Below, piece by piece: positions 60,383 to 64,000 of a stretch of DNA of 64,000 bases; within the stretch, counting starts at the first letter, position 1, and each line of letters begins with the position of its first letter. The stretch is taken from the NCBI RefSeq assembly GCF_014204945.1, contig NZ_JACHMN010000002.1, positions 1,192,503 to 1,256,502 on the forward strand. The letters run 5' to 3'. A program made the position numbers and the translations under genes. The stretch comes from Allocatelliglobosispora scoriae. GTDB taxonomy: Bacteria > Actinomycetota > Actinomycetes > Mycobacteriales > Micromonosporaceae. The notes beneath the pieces are model-generated. The model was not told where the DNA came from, searched no databases, and saw nothing but the letters and a program-made list of their open reading frames with translations.

Positions 60383-60426
60383 GGCGGTTCATGGGTATCC
60401 ATGCCACACAGGACCCATGAACCGCC
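60383..60426 (+). terminator. Hairpin after sigma operon
   Basis: GGCGGTTCATGGGT (60383-60396) pairs with ACCCATGAACCGCC (60413-60426) around a 16-nt loop, 9 nt after the stop. It may end the sigma operon or attenuate into the next gene. Confidence 0.65.
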
Positions 60427-60454
60427 CGCCCCCGGCGGGCCCCGGAGGCATAAA

Positions 60455-60838
60455 ATGATCATTCTCGGTCTACTTCTACTGCTCGGCGCCGCCGGCCTGT
60501 CCATCGCGGCGATCGTGGCCAACCAGGATGCATTCGCCGCGTCCGCCGGAACCCTGGAACTCTTCGGATACTCCGCCCAGCTCACGATCGGGGAGGTCTT
60601 CCTCATCGGCACCGGCGCCGGTGTGGTCGGACTCATCGGGCTGCTGATGCTCTTCAGCGGGATGGGACGCAGCGCTCGGCGCCGGTCGGCCACCCGCCGG
60701 GAGCTCGCCGCGCAGCGGGCCGAGATGCGGGAGCTGCAGCGAAAGAACGAGCTGGCCGAGTCCAGCCTGGAGAGCCAGCGGACCGCTGATGTCCGCGACC
60801 CGGACCTCGATCGGGACGAGGTTCGGTCCGCTCGGTAA
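60455..60838 (+). CDS. Two-helix membrane protein with charged C-terminal helix
   Basis: 127 aa from ATG 60455 with GGAGG 8 nt upstream. Hydrophobic segments at about 2-19 (IILGLLLLLGAAGLSIAA) and 45-68, then a cytoplasmic Arg/Glu-rich helix (about 72-110: RRELAAQRAEMRELQRKNELAES) likely to form a coiled coil. Family unknown; layout recalls stress-related membrane proteins. Followed by a strong terminator. Confidence 0.78.
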   Translation: MIILGLLLLLGAAGLSIAAIVANQDAFAASAGTLELFGYSAQLTIGEVFLIGTGAGVVGLIGLLMLFSGMGRSARRRSATRRELAAQRAEMRELQRKNELAESSLESQRTADVRDPDLDRDEVRSAR

Positions 60839-60852
60839 CATCCCCATCGACC

Positions 60853-60892
60853 ACGTCAGGGGTCGGCCCGTCCAGGGGCCGACCCCTGACGT
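60853..60892 (+). terminator. Strong intrinsic terminator
   Basis: Perfect 17-bp stem (ACGTCAGGGGTCGGCCC, 60853-60869, with 60876-60892), 6-nt loop GTCCAG, 15 nt after the stop. Confidence 0.85.
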
Positions 60893-60929
60893 CTTTGCGA
60901 GGGGACCGCTGGCGGGCCCCTCGGTATCG

Positions 60930-61009
60930 CGCAAGATCGCGTTTTTTCCCGGAAACAAGCCCTACGGGCCCGCTTCGAGGGGCTTGTTTCCGGGAAGCAC
61001 GATCTTGCG
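60930..61009. repeat. Intergenic palindromic repeat, family B (second copy)
   Basis: CGCAAGATCG...TTTCCCGGAAACAAGCCC on the left mirrors GGGGCTTGTTTCCGGGAA...CGATCTTGCG on the right. The asymmetric centre (CGCTTCGAGG) is the reverse complement of that in the 12.8-kb copy. It occupies the middle of the 395-nt gap before the methyltransferase; 61010-61200 shows nothing else convincing. Confidence 0.85.
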
Positions 61010-61233
61010 TGTCGGTAGGGGCAGTTTCCCGGAACGAGCGCGATCACCGCGCCGACGCGACCCCGAGCAGCGCGGGACGCGGTGCCACCTCTGCCCCCGA
61101 CCAGGCCCGGGCGCCTACTCGCCGAGCTCTTGATCGTGCCGCGACCACGCGGCGGGAGAAAACTTGCCGGAATGGCAAGAAGGTTTGCGGGTAACGCCGC
61201 TGCCGGTGCATGGTGGTCGTGGAGGTGGTCACC

Positions 61234-61905
61234 ATGACCCATCAGCACGGACACCACGGACAGCACGCTCACGACGAGCAGATCGTCTACACACAGGAGT
61301 TCTGGGACGAGCGTTACCGCAGCGCCGACCGGATCTGGAGCGGCAACCCCAACCCGCACCTCGTCACCACCGTCACCGGCCTCACGCCGGGCACCGCGCT
61401 CGATGTCGGCTGCGGCGAGGGCGCCGACGCCATCTGGCTCGCCGCCGCCGGGTGGCAGGTCACGGCGTTCGACGTGTCGGCGGTCGCGCTGGAGCGAGCC
61501 GCTCGGCAGGCCGTCGAGGCGGGCACCGAGACCGCGGACCGGATCACCTGGCAGCGCACCGACCTCCTCACCTGGGAGCCGGGCGAGGAACAGTACGACC
61601 TGGTCTCGGCCCAGTTCATCCACCTGCCCCAGGCGGAGCTCGCGAAGCTGCACCGGCAGCTCGCCGCAGCCGTACGCCCCGGCGGGACGCTGCTCATCGT
61701 CGGCCACCACCCGTCGGACCTGGAGACGTCGATGGGTCGGCCGCGGCTGCCGGAGCTGATGTTCACCGCCGAGGATGCAGCGGTGCGGCTCGACCAGGAC
61801 GAGTGGAAGGTCGTCGCCGCCGACTCCCGCTCCCGCGAGACCGTGGACCCCGACGGGCAGCCGGTCACGATCAGCGACGCCGTGCTGCACGCCGTGCGCC
61901 GCTAG
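61234..61905 (+). CDS. SAM-dependent methyltransferase (TehB-like)
   Basis: 223 aa from ATG 61234; GGAGGTGGT 4 nt upstream. His-rich N-terminus (HQHGHHGQHAH). The Rossmann fold has ALDVGCGEGADAIWLAAAGWQVTAFDVS, ITWQRTDLLTWEPG and LRPGG-like VRPGGTLLIVGHH. The start FWDERYRSADRIWSGNPNP is typical of class I methyltransferases related to TehB and thiopurine enzymes. The His run could bind metal. Its stop and the opposing Nudix stop interlock (CTAG). Confidence 0.93.
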   Translation: MTHQHGHHGQHAHDEQIVYTQEFWDERYRSADRIWSGNPNPHLVTTVTGLTPGTALDVGCGEGADAIWLAAAGWQVTAFDVSAVALERAARQAVEAGTETADRITWQRTDLLTWEPGEEQYDLVSAQFIHLPQAELAKLHRQLAAAVRPGGTLLIVGHHPSDLETSMGRPRLPELMFTAEDAAVRLDQDEWKVVAADSRSRETVDPDGQPVTISDAVLHAVRR

Positions 61906-62354
61906 TCGGTCTCCCAGGCGTGCAGGGCCACCGGGGCGGTGCCCGTGGTGAGCAGGCCCAGCACGGCGGTGTTGTAAGTCTCCAGCGGCTGCGGCGGCGC
62001 GACCGGGTCTGCCCAGGTCACGCCGTCGCACTTGGTCGGCTCGGCATTGTGGGCCACCCCGTGGCGGGCCGGGTCGTAGTCGGCGGCGAACGCGAAGCCG
62101 ACCCTCGGCACGTCGCTGCCCCGGGTGTGCACAACACCGACCGCGCGCAGGTCGGCCGGGGTGAGCGTCACGCCGACCTCCTCCAGCGCCTCCCGGCACA
62201 CGGCGGAGACGACATCCTCGTCACGCTCGACCTTGCCGGCCGGCAGGTTCCACTGGCCGCCCGCGTAGAGGTGGGCGGCGCGGCGGCCGAAGAGCACCCG
62301 GCCGTCGGCGGCGCGCAGGATCAGGAAGACATCGACCGCCGCGAGCTGGGTCAT
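61902..62354 (-). CDS. Nudix hydrolase
   Basis: 150 aa from ATG 62354, which overlaps the stop of the NADAR gene (ATGA). Complete Nudix box GKVERDEDVVSAVCREALEEVGV (G-x5-E-x7-REUxEExG) at about 37-59, with N-terminal LAAVDVFLILRAADGRVLFGRR. It hydrolyses a nucleoside diphosphate linked to X. Coupling with NADAR suggests ADP-ribose or another damaged nucleotide, but this is inference; the specificity loop is not diagnostic. Confidence 0.94.
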   Translation of the reverse strand: MTQLAAVDVFLILRAADGRVLFGRRAAHLYAGGQWNLPAGKVERDEDVVSAVCREALEEVGVTLTPADLRAVGVVHTRGSDVPRVGFAFAADYDPARHGVAHNAEPTKCDGVTWADPVAPPQPLETYNTAVLGLLTTGTAPVALHAWETD

Positions 62355-62908
62355 CGTCCCTCGCGCAGGGCGGCCCGGGCGTCCATCAGGGCGAACCCGA
62401 GCAGGTTGAGACCGCGCCACCGCGCCGGATCGCCGACCGCCGGGTGGGTGGCACCGATCCCGATGCCCCAGATCCGGTCCAGCGGGCTCGCCTCGACCAG
62501 GATCCGCTCCCCCGTCCCGAGCAGGTATGCCCGCAGCGCCTCGTCGGCGGCGAACTTCCTGATGCTGCCCTCGACGACGATCGCCGAGCGCTGTGCCTCC
62601 CAGGTGGCCTGGACGAAGCCGCGCACCTCACGGCCGAGCTGCTTCGCCTCCTGGGGATGGTCCACGGTGAAGACCCGGTCGGCGACCTCGTGATCGCCGA
62701 AGAGCTCCGCCTTGCGCCACATCATGTAGTGCTCGGCGGTGGCGAAGGTGCGGCCGTCGACGGTGAACGGCGACGGCCACCACTGGCTCAGGCAACCGGC
62801 GCCCACGCTGCCGTCGGCCTGCGGCTGGTGGCCCCAGAACGGCAGGTATTTCAGCCGAGCGCCGGTCGCGGCGAGCTTGACGAGTTCGGAGACGTCCCGG
62901 GGATGCAT
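62351..62908 (-). CDS. NADAR-domain (YbiA/RibX-like) N-glycosidase
   Basis: 185 aa. NADAR/DUF1768: LKYLPFWGHQPQADG, CLSQWWPSPFTVDGRTFATAEHYMMWRKAELFGD and DRIWGIGIGATHP, with WRGLNLLGFALMDAR at the end. Relatives cleave N-glycosidic bonds in early riboflavin intermediates, and some remove ADP-ribose from guanine in nucleic acid. Cytoplasmic. Overlaps the Nudix gene by 4 nt and precedes it in the operon. Confidence 0.93.
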   Translation of the reverse strand: MHPRDVSELVKLAATGARLKYLPFWGHQPQADGSVGAGCLSQWWPSPFTVDGRTFATAEHYMMWRKAELFGDHEVADRVFTVDHPQEAKQLGREVRGFVQATWEAQRSAIVVEGSIRKFAADEALRAYLLGTGERILVEASPLDRIWGIGIGATHPAVGDPARWRGLNLLGFALMDARAALREGR

Positions 62909-62962
62909 TGCTGCATTCTGCCCGGGACGTCCGACATTCGCCTGTGCATATACCGCCGCGGG

Positions 62963-63871
62963 TCAGATGCCGCCGCTGAAGGTGTCGCAGGCCTTACCGT
63001 CACCGGTGGTGTAACCCTTGGTCAGCCAGCTCTTGCGCTGCTCGGCCGTACCGTGGGTGAACTTCGACTCGTCGACCCGGCCGCCGCTCTGCTCCTGGAT
63101 CTTGTCGTCGCCGATCGCACCGGCCGCCTCGATCGCCTGGTCCATGTCGGCCTGGGTCAGCGACTTGAAGATCGCGTTGCCCTTGGCGTCCTTCGTCTCG
63201 GTGGCGTGCTTGGCCCACACCCCGGCGAAGCAGTCCGCCTGCAGCTCCATGCGGACCGAGAGGGCGTTCGCCGAGCTCGGATCGCGCTCGGACTGCCGCT
63301 GCACGTCGGCGGCGGTGCCGAGCAGGTTCTGCATGTGGTGGCCGTACTCGTGGGCCAGGACGTAGGGCTGGGCGAACTGGCCCTTCGCGCCGAACCTCGT
63401 CGCCAGCTCGTCGTAGAAGGTCAGGTCGATGTAGACCTGCTCGTCCGGCGGGCAGTAGAACGGACCGACACCGCTGTCGGCCTGGCCGCAGCCGGTGTTC
63501 ACGGCGTTGCTGAAGAAGACCGTGTCGACGGTCTTGTACTGCTTGCCGAAGGTCTCCGGCGCCGCCTTGCGCCAGTACGCCTGGATCGAGTTGATGTAGA
63601 GCGCGTTACGGCACTCCGCGTTGTCCAATCGGTTGGGATTGGATGTCGCACAGGTCTGGTCGACATCACCCGCACCGCTGTCGCCGTCCATCAGCTTCGG
63701 GCCGAGGAACGTGCCCGCCAGGGTGAGCCCGATGACGATCAACGTCCCGATCAGGCCTCCGCCCACCGGGATCGGGAATTTGCCGCCACCGAGGCCGCCG
63801 AGGCCGCCACCGGAGCCACGCTGGTCCGTGACCTGACTGGTATCGATCTCCGCGTTCTCGTTCAGTGTCAT
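62963..63871 (-). CDS. Membrane-anchored neutral zinc metallopeptidase (YpfJ family)
   Basis: 302 aa from ATG 63871, where homologues start (LNENAEIDTSQVTDQRG); TAATTC 7 nt upstream suits a leaderless start, and ATG 63889 is the alternative. A Gly-rich stretch leads to one transmembrane helix (about 38-60). The extracytoplasmic domain has LAHEYGHHMQ (His174-Glu-Tyr-Gly-His178) and a downstream MELQADCFAG Glu ligand. Four cysteines (QTCATS, AECRNA, TGCGQ, YCPPD) probably form disulfides. Substrate unknown. Confidence 0.93.
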   Translation of the reverse strand: MTLNENAEIDTSQVTDQRGSGGGLGGLGGGKFPIPVGGGLIGTLIVIGLTLAGTFLGPKLMDGDSGAGDVDQTCATSNPNRLDNAECRNALYINSIQAYWRKAAPETFGKQYKTVDTVFFSNAVNTGCGQADSGVGPFYCPPDEQVYIDLTFYDELATRFGAKGQFAQPYVLAHEYGHHMQNLLGTAADVQRQSERDPSSANALSVRMELQADCFAGVWAKHATETKDAKGNAIFKSLTQADMDQAIEAAGAIGDDKIQEQSGGRVDESKFTHGTAEQRKSWLTKGYTTGDGKACDTFSGGI

Positions 63872-63934
63872 GCCAACCGAATTACCCATTGAGCGCGTCC
63901 CGCAATCAGGGGGCTCGACCGGGAGGAGGGATCG

Positions 63935-64000
63935 ATGGCGTGGGACGTGATCGTCGTGGGTACCAGGGTCGCCGGGGCGGCCACCGCGATGCTGCTGGCC
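63935..64000 (+). CDS. FAD-dependent oxidoreductase, N-terminus only (truncated by window end)
   Basis: ATG 63935 with GGAGGAGGG 5 nt upstream. The 22 visible residues are MAWDVIVVGTRVAGAATAML plus LA, a Rossmann dinucleotide-binding start in which the usual second Gly is replaced by Arg (VGTRVAG), a variant seen in some FAD-dependent monooxygenases or dehydrogenases. Nothing more can be said. Confidence 0.75.
   Translation, partial: MAWDVIVVGTRVAGAATAMLLA

Noticed and set aside
1-64000. Insertion sequences, prophage, integrase or CRISPR array
   Set aside because: No transposase, integrase, phage structural gene or regularly spaced repeat-spacer array was recognised.

Overview
This window is chromosomal DNA from a high-GC actinomycete. 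Codon third positions are almost always G or C, many genes start with GTG, and several genes seem to be leaderless, with a TANNNT-like hexamer 6-8 nt before the start codon. The content (secreted chitinase and other polysaccharide-active enzymes with long Pro/Ser/Thr linkers, SigE-family sigma factor, DUF574-type methyltransferase, MEDS/HATPase protein, calerythrin-like EF-hand protein, helix-turn-helix plus TPR regulator) suits the Micromonosporaceae. That family assignment is inference; no rRNA or other phylogenetic marker is present.

Layout. 1-12.8 kb is largely extracellular: a 5'-truncated ThuA/sugar-dehydrogenase multimodular protein, two tandem membrane-anchored propeller paralogues, a GH18 chitinase, a lipoprotein, an M15-like peptidase candidate and a sulfatase. 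13-25.7 kb holds a histidine decarboxylase, a degenerate phosphotransferase, an adenosine-deaminase-like gene in an operon, an ATP-grasp enzyme, membrane proteins (one of 44 aa), a 113-nt nested inverted repeat, and an arginyl-tRNA synthetase gene with an apparent one-base frameshift behind an Arg-rich leader peptide.

26.0-33.5 kb is the most distinctive part: five genes joined by four consecutive 4-nt start/stop overlaps. They encode an adenylate-forming ligase, a C-A-PCP NRPS module whose A-domain pocket reads almost exactly as a glycine code, a free carrier protein, a condensation protein with an altered HHxxxDG motif, and a canonical condensation protein. No thioesterase, MbtH or exporter is seen. 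It looks like a compact, release-less N-acyl-glycine-type pathway, with argS divergently transcribed next to it.

33.6-47 kb carries an MEDS-HATPase protein, an SGNH hydrolase, a CE1 esterase with CBM2 behind a CebR-like operator, an EF-hand protein, a RibD-like reductase, a DUF574 methyltransferase with a PAS-GGDEF-EAL protein, a membrane protein/XRE pair, a lipoprotein and an S15 peptidase. 47-64 kb carries unknown secreted or membrane proteins, a GNAT, an abnormal tRNA-like gene, a coiled-coil secreted protein, a PadR/monooxygenase pair, a ketosynthase relic, an XRE-TPR regulator with a ketosynthase-fold protein lacking the catalytic Cys, an ArsR/CDF pair, a sigma/anti-sigma-like pair, a NADAR-Nudix pair and a zinc metallopeptidase.

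Two families of intergenic palindromes recur. One is centred on CAACTCTT-AAGAGTTG (about 15.9, 18.2, 38.2 and 44.9 kb), mostly between convergent genes. The other has TTTCCCGGAAA arms (about 12.8 and 60.9 kb). No insertion sequence, prophage or CRISPR array was recognised.
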